64,000 nt of DNA from Astropecten irregularis (GCA_963971285.1 OZ020246.1:11825217-11889216); one strand, 5' to 3'; shown: positions 21,715 through 30,979, numbered from the stretch's first letter. Notes: generated by a model not told the origin, from the letters alone. Numbers and translations: made by a program.

Positions 21715-21839
21715 GATGAGTCAATAACCAGCTGTGGCAAGACTCCAACAAACACAAGTTTTGTGGGTATTTGTTTATACTGTACCATTTCATTTGGAGG
21801 AAATTATAGTTTTCCTCTGACTTTTGTACTGATTTGCAG

Positions 21840-22075
21840 GGTGATCGCTGTTGCACTGTCTAGACTCCGGACAACCCGTTCACCTGTATAAAAACCACCT
21901 ACTATGTGAACAAGCCCGGTATGAGGATGGATTACATCTTGTATGATACCAGGACCGGATTGCCGAGTGACTTGCCTTGAGAGTAGCCTGATACTGGCCA
22001 GCATACCATGGACAAACATACACTACTCAGACCACACAGGTGTGGAAGCCCTCTTTGAAATGCAGAAGATCAAAG
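21840..22075 (+). pseudogene. SMPD2: Neutral sphingomyelinase (SMPD2/nSMase1-like) exon, disrupted
   Basis: Neutral sphingomyelinases cleave sphingomyelin to ceramide and phosphocholine at membranes and belong to the endonuclease/exonuclease/phosphatase fold. A strong acceptor (ctgacttttgtactgatttgcag) ends at 21839 and a donor (aaag|gtcagt) follows 22075. One frame (21864-21977) reads TPDNPFTC...GMRMDYILYDTRTG, matching the NxYx..G-RIDYVLYK segment of SMPD2; codons MDY are at 21927-21935. The next frame (21921-22075) reads IPWTNIHYSDHTGVEALFEM, matching the SDH block; the catalytic histidine codon is 22033-22035. A +1 shift near 21960-21977 separates the two parts, and a TAG at 21861-21863 lies in frame between the acceptor and TPDN. 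Two breaks in a short exon suggest a decaying copy, although a one-base assembly error could explain the shift and an alternative acceptor at 21863 the stop. N-terminal exons of the domain are not visible in this window. The family call rests on remembered motifs, not a search. Confidence 0.62.
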
Positions 22076-22109
22076 GTCAGTCCTATATCATTAGTTTTTA
22101 TTGAAAGGT

Positions 22110-22236
22110 GAACAAAGAAAAATTGACTGGAGTGGGATTTGAACGTATGACCTCCTGAGTGCCGTACAGGCGCTCTACCAACTGATCTATCCAGCCGTAT
22201 GTTGGTGGTTTCCCTCATAGTCAATTATCTTTGTTC
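22110..22236 (-). mobile_element. tRNA-like sequence inside an 18-bp inverted repeat
   Basis: Minus strand 22196-22125 is 72 nt long and folds as a tRNA: acceptor stem ggctgga/tccagtc pairs 7 of 7 (one G-U), D-arm tagatcagttggtagagc resembles a Pol III A box, anticodon stem cctgt/tcagg pairs 4 of 5, and ttcaaatcc resembles a B box. The T stem (atacg/cccac) pairs only about 2 of 5 and the loop lacks T33, so it is not a functional tRNA. It is bracketed by gaacaaagaaaaattgact (22110-22128) and agtcaattatctttgttc (22219-22236), inverted copies differing by about one base. It lies just inside the intron after the SMPD2-like exon. Confidence 0.75.
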
Positions 22237-22501
22237 GTTTGGCAGTCAGAAGCCATGAAACCATGCACATAGGCCTACTGCTTCAGTCAGTTTCCCTTGT
22301 GGTTATTTGATGAGTATATAATTATTTTTATATTATATTTGTACATCAGTTGAGCTGAGCCTTGGTCTGAACTATGCAAACCTGTTTTATGGTTTTATTA
22401 TTTATAATTATTTCAATATTTATTGCAATCATGACCTGCAGTGAATATTGTCAAAGTGTTCAGTCAAGATTGTAAATTGAGCATTAAGTGAGTGAAATAA
22501 C

Positions 22502-22736
22502 CTGGAGCCAATTTCATTTAACTGCTAAGCACAAACATTTGCTTAGCACAAAAATGTCTTGCCCAATACAAAAGCAAACAACCATTAAAAGTTGCATTTG
22601 ATATTCATGGTCAATGAACAACAGCTAAAGAACAATCACAAGTGATACACAACACATTCAAATGTTTTTTTATTAAGACAGAAATGTCATGCTTAGCAAA
22701 TGTTTGTGCTAAGCAGCACCGTAAAATTGGCCCCTG
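22502..22736. mobile_element. 235-bp MITE with about 60-bp inverted ends (hAT-like)
   Basis: Left 22502-22560 and right 22676-22736 are inverted copies sharing gccaattt, ctgctaagcacaaacattt, gctaagca and aaatgtc. The outer end caggggccaatttt is of the CAGGG type seen in many hAT-derived short elements of invertebrates. No clear 8-bp target duplication remains, so it is probably old. It sits in the presumed intron between the two SMPD2-like exon candidates. Confidence 0.82.
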
Positions 22737-22859
22737 TTTATTGCTAATAGTGGCAAGGTTGAGAAGTATTGGTGTACAGCCAATACACAGTGTTTTCAGA
22801 AACAAGTTTTTTGGTTGTTCATCTTTCTCTGTTATTATTTCTTTGACTGAATACTGTAG

Positions 22860-23005
22860 GTCTAGGATCCAACGTTTCAGGCACCGAGGAGGAGCATCTC
22901 TCTGGCTACTGGAAATCCTTCTGTATATCAATAATTTCAACCTGGTCACTGAGGAACAGCATGTCTAGTACCTCATGTCCTCATTCGTCATCTTTCTCCT
23001 ACTGA
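22860..23005 (+). other. Candidate next exon after the SMPD2-like exon
   Basis: An acceptor (ttatttctttgactgaatactgtag) ends at 22859. The upstream exon ends after one base of a codon; joining it here gives a reading phase that stays open for 47 codons from 22862 to a TGA at 23003-23005, with SGTEEEHLSGYWKSFCISII early on. Another frame from 22970 encodes a short hydrophobic run (FVIFLLLMWLWLG). SMPD2 has C-terminal membrane helices, so this is a plausible position for the C-terminal exon, but I cannot match residues to the family. If real it is also likely damaged. Confidence 0.3.
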
Positions 23006-23079
23006 TGTGGTTGTGGCTGGGTTGAGTCTTCCACTGTTGCACCAGCCGGTCTGCTCCTGTTTTGTGCTCTAGAGCTCTA

Positions 23080-23397
23080 GAGGTGCAATCCAATAAATTA
23101 TCAGATGATGATGACATCCTAAAATTGAGATGACGACATCCTGAGATAATTTATCACGGGATGACGGCATCCTAAATTCAATATGACGACATCTTGAGAT
23201 AATTTATCACGGGATGACGACATCCTAAAATCGAGATGACGACATCCTGAGATAATTTATTACGGGACGTTGACATCCTAAAATCAAGATGACGACTTCT
23301 TGAGATAATTTATCACGGGATGACGACATCCTAAAATCAAGATATCATCATCCCAAGATGCTTAGTCTCAAGATCTCAACAAGTCGGATGGCACCTC
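23080..23397. mobile_element. 318-bp short element with internal 53-bp repeats
   Basis: Ends gaggtgcaatcc (23080-23091) and ggatggcacctc (23386-23397) are inverted with 11 of 12 matches and are flanked by TA at 23078-23079 and 23398-23399, the target duplication type of Tc1/mariner-like elements. The interior (about 23105-23345) holds four to five 53-bp units of atgacgacatcctaaaatc, gatgacgacatcctgagat and aatttatcacggg. Each half unit repeats gatgacgacatcct, so the array is itself two-part. Confidence 0.78.
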
Positions 23398-23663
23398 TAG
23401 GGTTCCATACATTTACATTTCTAAAACTGTATTTATTACGATTGTCAAAGTGCCTGAACCAAAGAAATTAATTTGTACAAATGCACAATTTGAAGTGGAT
23501 CAAGAATCTATAATCCTATTTATTCTTTTCTTACTGGCTGTATAGAAATTGATATAAATCTATCACAACATTATTATAGCTGAAGAAAGTATCAAAATAT
23601 GTAACAATGATGTGCGCCAATATGAATGATGACCACAAATCTTGCAGAAATGATTATACAATA

Positions 23664-23797
23664 CAGTGGAATGTCACTACAACAAACACGGCAGGATTCA
23701 CAGAAATTGTCCATTATAGTGGTCATTTGTACACAAAATTGGGAGCCAAGGATGATGTTCAGTATAGCCCAATGTTCATTGTAGCAGCGTTCCACTG
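23664..23797. mobile_element. 134-bp pogo/Tigger-like MITE
   Basis: The left end cagtggaatgtcactacaac and the right end, whose reverse complement is cagtggaacgctgctacaat, are inverted copies, followed by aacaaacacgg / gaacattggg. TA dinucleotides flank both ends (23662-23663 and 23798-23799). CAGTSGAA..AACGAAC-like ends with TA duplication are typical of pogo/Tigger derivatives. No transposase. Confidence 0.85.
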
Positions 23798-25424
23798 TAC
23801 TGTACTTTTTTTTTCTACATTGTATAAACTCAATAAGTTACATGTATAATGTTCATGTACAGCTTTAGACACATCAGTGTCTATTACTGAACATTGACAT
23901 ATTGTGTATGCTTTAGAGTTTGGAATGCTTGTTGTTTCAATTCAGGGCTTTTAGGCTTTGAGAAAGATCATGGTTTGATGGAAATGTCAGTTGCCTTTAT
24001 ATATTTCAGGTCATTCTTGTGGTTGATGAGCAGTTTGCAGCATTTTATCACTCATATATTTTAATGTATATTTATTCAGATTGACTTCAATATATATCAT
24101 TATCAGTGTGTATGTCAGGTTTTTCAACAAACTGAATTGCAATGCAACATTTGATCAGGTTCGAATCCTGCTCTAGTCAGTATAACTTCGTCCACCATTC
24201 TACAATATTTATCATGTCAGAGTCTACAGAATGGTTGTAGTATGTACAAACTGTAGTATTGCAAATGGAAGTTTATATCTATGTCAAGTTTAGCAAAGAC
24301 ACTACATTACAATAATGTGTGAAGAAAGTAACTTTCAAGCTGTATTATCTAAAATTTGACATGTTTTCCTCTGTCAAAATTATGTCAGTTATCTGGGCCT
24401 AATTGCATCAAATGTTGGAATTAGGGGCGCAATTTTAGCAATGCCAAATTTAATTTTAATTTTAATTTTCTGCCCTTATGACATCTCAGTCGACTAGCAC
24501 TGACAAGGGATGCAAAATTATGCGTCCTTTTCCATGACTTAGTGAATAAATCTGGGCTAGAGAGAAGGAACGGGAGGGAGGGAGGGGTTTCAACACGCAC
24601 GCTCTTAATGGACACATGGCCATATTTGCATTCATTCATGCGAAAAATCAGTCAGGTGTGAAAAAATCCACATTTGAAGGCAGATATCTCTGTCATCCCT
24701 TGCTCATTTTCCCTGTAGTTTCTAGAAATGTGATTGATTCTTTAAAATTAAATTATCGTTGTGCAAATTACTTTTTGATAGCCTTGATTCATGATATTGT
24801 CTTTATTCATTCATGCATGAAGTACGTATCATATGAATAATATCAAATGAAAGCTGAGGAACTAAGCTTTCCAGATATGTGTCATTTATTATTCAAAAGT
24901 GAAATTAAAATAGGATTAAACATTGACAAATCTCGGTTTCGTTTTATCTGGGACACCCTGTAAATATTCAGGCTCAAGTATTATTCTCAACGCTCTCTTT
25001 TGAATTCTTTCAAGTAAATAACTTTGACATTTAGAGAGCCATTCTATACAGGTGTGGCATATTCAGTTATGAAATTTGGTCATAATTTTATGAAATTTGG
25101 TCATGTTTTGACAGAATCCTTTATACTTGGCAAAGTTAGCTCCCCATGGATTACACTGTTCTATGTTACAATCTATGCTGTATTTGGTTGCTCTCATTAT
25201 GATATTCATAATTCAAATTCAATCAAACATTTTGAAAATTGGGGTTGTTCACAAGTTGAAATTCTGAGAAGGATTCTGGCACTAATTTATTCATAGATTA
25301 GTCCAATCATAGATAAGGAGTTTAAACATACTTTTAACCATATCATGTGATATTCAAATAAATGATTTGAAACGATGGCAAGTAACACAAATATCATGTC
25401 TTGAGTTTCATTCATTACTGAGTC
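23798..25424. other. Unique A/T-rich DNA, no supported gene
   Basis: Only short frames occur and none resembles a known protein. At about 24155-24178, caggttcgaatcctg looks like a tRNA T arm/B box followed by ctctagtcagta, perhaps a fragment of a tRNA-derived SINE, but no other tRNA part is evident. A short tandem pair (tatgaaatttggtcat, 25070-25105) and a polypurine patch (gagggagggagggg, 24571-24588) are present. It may be intron or intergenic. Confidence 0.45.
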
Positions 25425-25630
25425 TGAGTATAATGAGCAAAAATAATTTTGATCTTTGGAAGATCAAAAATCCTGTGAAAGGATTTATAAATACTGTGGG
25501 CAATTTTGATTGTTTCCTTTAAAATGTGGGCACCAAATGGGACTGGGAATTTCATGGAAGACTGCTTTTGTATCTTTCTTTACCATGAATCTGCATTTCT
25601 TTGACAAAACCAAAGTATGATATTACCTTT
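25425..25630 (+). mobile_element. Short element family M, copy 1 (5' truncated)
   Basis: Aligns with 26230-26475 through gatcttt.gaagatcaaaa, ataaatactgtgg, gtgggcacc, gaatctgcatttctttgaca and tgatatta. It ends at attaccttt, the same inverted terminus as copies 2 and 3, but the other terminus is not recognisable. Confidence 0.75.
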
Positions 25631-26104
25631 AGTACATTTAGGCTGATTTTAAGTCACAACCTAAACACCTTCCATTTAACATAAAACTGGGTTTAATGTC
25701 TGTTGGCCTCCAATACTAAGATAAATAATGGAATCGTGGTGCAATTTTTATTTAAAAACCTAAATCTCAGTGTCTGTTGCTCATGAAATGTGATGTCAAT
25801 CCAAATCGAAGATGACATCATTATGACTTCATCAATAATTGATCCAAGCGAGAGACCTCACGCCCCCACCCCCCATGCACACACCCACACATTTCAATAT
25901 AGTAGGAATCATTTTTTAGAATGAAAGTTTCATTCAACATCACTGTTGACTCTATGAAAGTTTCCAAAGACAATTAATTTGATTTGAAGACCCCAGCTTG
26001 TAATAGCTTGCATGGTTTCATTGGAGAGTTCATTTTAATTGTTTAGGCCAAATTTTATCAATTTTCTTCTTCCCCATCTAAGTATTTTTTTTAATTATTG
26101 ATGT
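25631..26104. other. No recognisable feature
   Basis: Low-to-moderate A/T-rich sequence with a C-rich stretch (cgcccccaccccccatgcac, 25861-25880). No gene, RNA or inverted repeat seen. Confidence 0.5.
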
Positions 26105-26475
26105 AAAGGTAGTATCATACTTCGGTAGCATATACCGAAACAGAAATCTGCAAGGTTTACTTATAACTTGCAGGGTATAAAGATGGTGTTGGTAGAAACG
26201 TAGTGTTATAATTTTTCTGCCTGAACTTGTATTTATCCAGAAAAGAGTAAAATCAGTGACTAAAATGATTTTTTTGATCTTTTGAAGATCAAAATTAAAA
26301 GTGGAAAAAAAATGAAAATAAATAAATACTGTGGCCGTTTTTCATTGTTTTTTTCAAAAGTGGGCACCGTATGTGACTGAAACTTTTTACAGATGACTGT
26401 TCTTGCATCTTTTTTAATATTTTTGCCCATAAATCTGCATTTCTTTGACAAAAAACAAAGTCTGATATTAACTTT
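26105..26475 (+). mobile_element. Short element family M, copy 2 (371 bp, most complete)
   Basis: The ends aaaggtagtatcatactt and (reverse complement of the right end) aaagttaatatcagactt are imperfect inverted repeats. The interior holds gatcttttgaagatcaaaa (a small palindrome), ataaatactgtgg, gtgggcaccgtatgtgactg and gcccataaatctgcatttct. Related to copies at 25425-25630 and 29944-30152. No coding capacity. Confidence 0.78.
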
Positions 26476-26643
26476 AAGTATTCGTATAATTATTGATCCT
26501 ATCGTTTGTTTATTTGTGTGTGATTTATTTGTTTTATAAGTTGAATTGGCAGCATATTAGAAATAATTGGCACTGCTGATCCTATACTGCTATAATTATA
26601 TTCTGAAGTAAAAACGACCTAAACGGATAGCGAACATCCGACG

Positions 26644-26880
26644 CATGAGGGCGCTATTGTTGTAAACACACACGCATTCATCAGATACCATGTGTACATC
26701 AGCTCCTGCATTGAACGATTTGAGGAGATTTTTGTCTGCTTTCCTGCCCGAGTCCTAAGCAGAAGAGGCATTTTCCAGGTGAGTCTTGGTCTGAGGTTTA
26801 CTAGAGATTATCTTAAATACACTTTTAGCTCAAAACGAGGTCTTTTTGTGGCTTTTTTTTTTACAGCAAATTTTAAATGC
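26644..26880 (+). repeat. Dispersed repeat unit, left block, copy 2
   Basis: Homologous to 7121-7352: gcatgagggcgctattgttgt, tttcctgcccgag, cattttccaggtgag, gattatcttaaatacacttt and agctcaaaacgagg. The splice-donor-like ccag|gtgag is conserved. Divergence is considerable, with several small indels, so the two copies are old. Confidence 0.65.
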
Positions 26881-27568
26881 AACTTCAACTTACAAGAATT
26901 GCACTGACGACCATCATTTGTGCACAACTCTATGGAACCAGCAGAGGGCGTTTCGAGATAAATTGCTGCTGCTGCATTCAAAGTGTATCATTGTAGGTAA
27001 AAAAAAATGGCATTACCTCAGTTTAGTACACTCAGGTTAGCTGGTACCGAGACCCAGTTGTATTTAGGTAAGTTAGTTTACTGTAGAAGTAGCTGCAGTA
27101 ACTGTAGCCTAATATTTTAAGTAATATTACTCCTGACGTTGTTGTCGTATATAGGGCTACAGGAAGATATATATGGAAATCATCTGTTGAGAATTCACCA
27201 CCCCTAAAATGACTGTTATTCAGCGATCTGTGGCATAATGACTCACCCTGGTGTTCCTGATGTGGTGAAGAAGCATTCAGAAGAAACAAAATTCAATTCC
27301 CATTTCGGATTTCAACAAAACGAGCAATTTTCAGCCCAAATCTCAGTACATACAAAAATGACTTGGATTCTGAGTCAAATTTCCCACAGTGCTTTGCGAA
27401 ATAATATAAGGAAATACATAAGAATTTAACTCTACCCTAGTACCCTGTCCAGTCTACATTTCATTTACGTGCAATGGAGCGAACGGCACCAGTCTACTCC
27501 CTGATCTACACGTGCAGAATTCTCCATCTCGAGAATACTGCAGCTACTGTAGAAGCTGGGTACCAGCT
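26881..27568. other. No supported gene
   Basis: Lies between the two blocks of dispersed repeat copy 2 but does not match the 250 bp at the same place in copy 1. Only frames under 90 codons, on both strands, none recognisable. A sequence gaatactgcagctactgtag borders the palindrome. Confidence 0.45.
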
Positions 27569-27915
27569 AGTTGCGATGATCGTAACCCTAGGTCTGACAT
27601 GGGGACAGGGCCAGATGAACAGGGATAATAATAATGTACAGTACAGCGCTTTGATCTTCTTGGAAAGGCGCTTTATTATTACCTTCTAAAGGGTTACGAC
27701 ACTTTGTTGGAAAAAAACGATCGAAACACTTTTTGGCCAACTTGTGAAGTACAATTGTCCTTAATTTTCCACTTTCCAAAATCCTAACACAAAATCTGAC
27801 TACATGGATCTGATTGATACTTATCAATGAGTCATATAAAACCACTTTGAATATCGAAAAATCATTTTCTGCAGAAAAAATGACCCAAAACTTACCGAAG
27901 GTGTCCAGATTCCCT

Positions 27916-27958
27916 CCGTTCACCCTCAGTCGGCCATTTTGAATAGTGCGCAGTGCCA
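27916..27958 (-). other. Exon-1-like sequence in the left palindrome arm
   Basis: On the minus strand an ATG (complement of cat ending at 27961 or nearby) opens MALRTIQNGRLRVNGGNLDT, followed by ccttcg|gtaagt, a consensus splice donor reading outward from the palindrome centre. The right arm has the mirror copy with two residue changes. The short length and lack of a known family leave coding unproven. Confidence 0.3.
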
Positions 27959-28110
27959 TCTCGACCAAAATACGTCACGCGAAATGGCGTTTTGGCTGTT
28001 CCACCTTTCAAACTCAAACTCATAGCCCTATGGAGGGTGTCCCCAGAATAACATGTGCGCTGTTTGTGATATAGCGCGTACGCGCATATCGCATACAGTA
28101 TGGAGGAGGG

Positions 28111-29204
28111 TTTATTTTAAGTCCACATTGTTTGCCCATGTCAAGCTGCCGATGACAATTCAATTCTTTCATCATGAACTAAAGGAAATTGCTAAGATTT
28201 TCAAACGATTTCCTTTACGAATGGTCCCACAAACAGACAAATCAAGTCACAAACTCGGCGCCGACCCAATCAATGATCAAACAGAAATAAAATGTCATCC
28301 ACCTAATATCATCACAGGTCGTGCAGTGGTCGGAATTAACGGGTGGACTGCAAAATATATCTGGTCATCAATTACACCCAAAATGATCATACCCGGTAGG
28401 ACAGTGAGAACATATTCCTAAAAATATCACCGGAATATTCCATCGGAAAAAAACACCATTTCTTACTGCAAATCTGTACCGAGCCGGCGGGCCGTGAGCC
28501 ACCGTCCGTAACGTTGGAACAAACCCGGCCGCGATCCAAAAAGGTAGCCCTTCCGACGGAGCGCAACACTTCATTTCAAGCCCACGGCATGCGTATTGTA
28601 CTGATTGAGAGTTTCGCTGGTGCACGTACACAATGTACGTTTGCTTTGAAACTTTAGCTATTACGCACGCGGATACCAGGCTGTCTGTCTCTGCGGTGTG
28701 GGCAATGTTTTTACGTCTTAATTTAATGCAATCGTTGGTCGGTTTCGGAAGGATTTTACGATATATTTTTTTAGATTAAGTATAATTAAGAAAAGAGTGT
28801 TTCTACTTGGCCAATTGAACAAAATAACTGAGTGATATTCAAGTAAGATTTATAATCTGATCAGCCTGCGATTTGCGGTACTTTGGAAGGACGGTAGATC
28901 AGAATATTTTTTTTCAGATCTCGTAACGATATAACGCATACATATCGTGTATATACACTCCATTTCTTCCTCCATGAAACGTATTTTCGCATGTGTTCGA
29001 TGTCGCTGTTGGATGTCGGAAAAAAAATCACGCCGTATACGTTTTTCTTCACCTGTCGTGAGCGGCGAAAAATAAACTTAATTCGGCAGATTCGGCACAC
29101 GTATAGGGTGTTTTGAGGGGGTCTGGTCAATTCTATAACCTGTAATTTTTTAACCCAATACACCGAGCATGCTGTGTGCGGCGCGGCGGCCGTTGCTATG
29201 GAGT
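28111..29204. other. Unique centre of the palindrome
   Basis: About 1.1 kb of non-repeated sequence between the arms. It includes GC- and CpG-rich stretches (28483-28565, and 29171-29192 with gcggcgcggcggccg) and several frames under 125 codons on both strands, none recognised. Its position between two outward-facing exon-like sequences would suit a bidirectional control region, but this is inference. Confidence 0.4.
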
Positions 29205-29350
29205 ATGGACACGCTCACACACTGTATCATGCGATATGCCGTGTATAGCACTGAACAGCGCACGTGATACAAGCCCTCCATAGGGCTGTGAGTTTGAGTT
29301 TGAAAGGTGGAACAGCCAAAACGACATTTCGCGTGACGTATTTTGGTCGA

Positions 29351-29418
29351 GATGGCACTGCGCACTATTCAAAATGGCCGACCGAGGGCGAACGGAGGGA
29401 ATCTAGACACCTTCGGTA
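29351..29418 (+). other. Exon-1-like sequence in the right palindrome arm
   Basis: The ATG at 29351 opens MALRTIQNGRPRANGGNLDT, then ccttcg|gtaagt at the donor. It mirrors the left arm, where the same start and donor are kept with two substitutions in the peptide. It reads outward toward the candidate exon at 30351-30435, though no splice joining is shown by the sequence. Confidence that it is translated is low. Confidence 0.3.
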
Positions 29419-29671
29419 AGTTTTGGGTCATTTTTCTGCAGAAAATGATCTTTCGATATTCAAAGTGGTTTTATATGACTAATTGATAAGTACCAATCAG
29501 ATCCATGTAGTCGGATTTTGTGTTGGGATTTTGGAAAGTGGGAAATTAAGGACAATTGTATTTCACAAGTTGGCCAAAAAGTGTTTCGATCGTTTTTTAT
29601 TAACAAAGTGTCGTAACCCTTAAGGTCCCAGTCCCCATGTCAGACCTAGGGTTACAATCATCGCAACTAGG

Positions 29672-29871
29672 AGTCGACAGTGCATGTGTATACCCGTGTG
29701 AAGTGCAGTTATTGACGTTGCATGCGTGTTGAGTGCCATTTGTTGTGTCTCTTTCCTTATCTAATCTTTGCCTCGGAACTAAAAACACCTGGCAATATTA
29801 AGCTTGCTCACATAAAACAAGGATACGATTATCAGCAGTTTGCATGAGGTTTGTTAATCATGGTAACTCTC
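29672..29871 (+). repeat. Dispersed repeat unit, right block, copy 2 (holds the empty MITE site)
   Basis: Matches 7601-7686 plus 8317-8446 and contains one gttgtgtc (29742-29749) where copy 1 carries the 630-bp MITE between two. Homology stops after ggtaactctc, the same point at which copy 1 meets the satellite C fragment. Confidence 0.9.
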
Positions 29872-29943
29872 TTCTTACACTTTCTCTTACTCTTGTAGAA
29901 CATTTGGTGATAGTGTAGGTTAGGCCACCTAAGCAGATAATGG

Positions 29944-30152
29944 CTTTAATGGTAATATCATAAAGTGGTTTTATCAAAGAAATTACAAATTATGGGCAAA
30001 AACATCAAGACAGAAACTTAACAGTCTTTTGTGAAAATTTCAGTCCCTTACGGCATGTACGGTGCCCACTTCCTGAGAAAAATACAGCCACTCAATCTGT
30101 GAACATTTCTGTTTTGGTTTCTTACCAAAGTACATGTATGATACTGCCTTTA
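29944..30152 (-). mobile_element. Short element family M, copy 3 (inverted)
   Basis: On the minus strand: aaaggcagtatcatacatgt, ctttggtaagaaaccaaaac, agaaatgttcacag, agtgggcaccgtacatg, gactgaaattttcacaaaag, gtttttgcccata, tgatattaccattaaag. It keeps both inverted ends but lacks the interior around the gatcttt palindrome seen in copies 1 and 2. Confidence 0.78.
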
Positions 30153-30350
30153 AAAGCACTGCAAAATTTCCACAATTGTAACCTTAATATTCAAGAGGAC
30201 TGTTGCCACCACCAAGGTATTTGGGTGACTAACTTTACAAAAGTGGTTTAAGCTACAATTAGTGACCTTAATTACACTATTAGTTTACCATACATTTTCT
30301 CCATTGACCGCCTTCAATTTGTTCTGTATTTCGTTATTCCAGATTGGTAG

Positions 30351-30435
30351 GCCTTGGGCCAAAAATCCACGAGCTCTTTTGAAGATGAAGACAGTGATAA
30401 AGTCCAGGAACTGCCTCACAAGAAAGATTTGATCG
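30351..30435 (+). other. Candidate coding exon
   Basis: A pyrimidine-rich acceptor (ctgtatttcgttattccag) ends at 30342 and a second AG (attggtag) ends at 30350; a donor (gatcg|gtgagt) follows 30435. From 30351 one frame is open for 28 codons to the donor, ending in FEDEDSDKVQELPHKKDLI, a charged composition typical of coding sequence in a disordered region. The same frame has a TAG at 30346-30348, so only the second AG gives an open exon. No family is recognised and no partner exon is identifiable to the right, where satellite C fills the rest of the window. Confidence 0.3.
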
Positions 30436-30468
30436 GTGAGTAGAACCCTTCATTACTCCATTTTCACA

Positions 30469-30615
30469 ATGGGAGACTTTGGAGAATCGGTCTTGAGTCA
30501 ACAGCGCACGCACAAACCATGCTTGCGCAATTGTGAGCATGTGCGTGTTGTATTACATTCTCGTGCGTGCACGTGCGAGTTTGACTTGAAGACCGGTTCT
30601 CCAAAAGTCTCCCAT
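30469..30615. mobile_element. 147-bp MITE with about 34-bp inverted ends
   Basis: Left atgggagactttggagaatc and right, as reverse complement, atgggagacttttggagaac continue with ggtcttgagtcaa / ggtcttcaagtcaa. Flanks tttcaca (30462-30468) and tttgaca (30616-30622) may be a 7-bp target duplication with one difference. The interior has alternating gcgcacgc / cgtgcgtgcacgtgcg sequence. Confidence 0.8.
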
Positions 30616-30979
30616 TTTGACATAACCGGTCATAGAGGCCTCCAAGGGCTCCAAAGTTGTTAACTGATATAACCACCAAGACAATTTCCAGCCCCTCAAA
30701 TGAAAGTAACTTGAAGATTTGTGAATTAATTACTCAGCATGGTGTTAAATGGTGTCATGTATACATGTAGGATAATCGAGAAAAACTACTAATTTTGAGT
30801 CTGACTTCCGTACGTATGTGTCCGACTATCTACATGTAGCGTGCTTTGTGAGATCCATATTATCACATGTCTTACATAATTCTGAAAGCCCTGTAGCAGT
30901 TTCCCTATATCCTTAAGACTCATTGAGCTAGAGCCTCACAACACACATCTTACAGAATAAGAAGACCTTAAGAAAAATC
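30616..30979. other. No recognisable feature
   Basis: Unique sequence leading into satellite C. Two tacatgtag motifs (near 30764 and 30831) are the only repeated words noted. Confidence 0.5.

Larger units (their letters stand above)
27569..29671. repeat. 2.1-kb imperfect palindrome with 0.45-0.54-kb arms
   Basis: Left arm 27569-28110 and right arm 29205-29671 are inverted copies: outer tips tagttgcgatgat / atcatcgcaacta, then cctaggtctgacatgggg, gggttacgacactttgtt, cacttt(t)tggccaacttgtg, catggatctgattg, ccaaaacttaccgaaggtgt, gcgcagtgccatctcgacc and catagccctatggaggg. Identity falls toward the centre, where aacatgtgcgctgtt / aacagcgcacgtgat is the last shared part. The left arm carries about 60-75 extra bases (27613-27687) that fold on themselves (aataataatg..agcgcttt / aaaggcgctttattatt). 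The right tip coincides with the start of dispersed repeat block 2, as defined by the copy at 7601, so the palindrome looks inserted. Confidence 0.9.

Noticed and set aside
20748-21788. 346-codon ATG frame on the minus strand with SHHKSPQVTT-like repeats
   Set aside because: A stop-free 10-bp repeat keeps every frame on that strand open and gives a periodic peptide of period 10. Overlapping frames of the same kind exist (78 and 158 codons). No unique domain was seen.
22125-22196. Functional tRNA gene
   Set aside because: The T stem pairs only about 2 of 5, the anticodon loop lacks the conserved T33 and the D stem has a mismatch. Kept as a tRNA-like element.
24155-24180. tRNA 3' half (caggttcgaatcctg)
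   Set aside because: Only a T-arm-like hairpin is present; no acceptor, D or anticodon arm could be matched around it.
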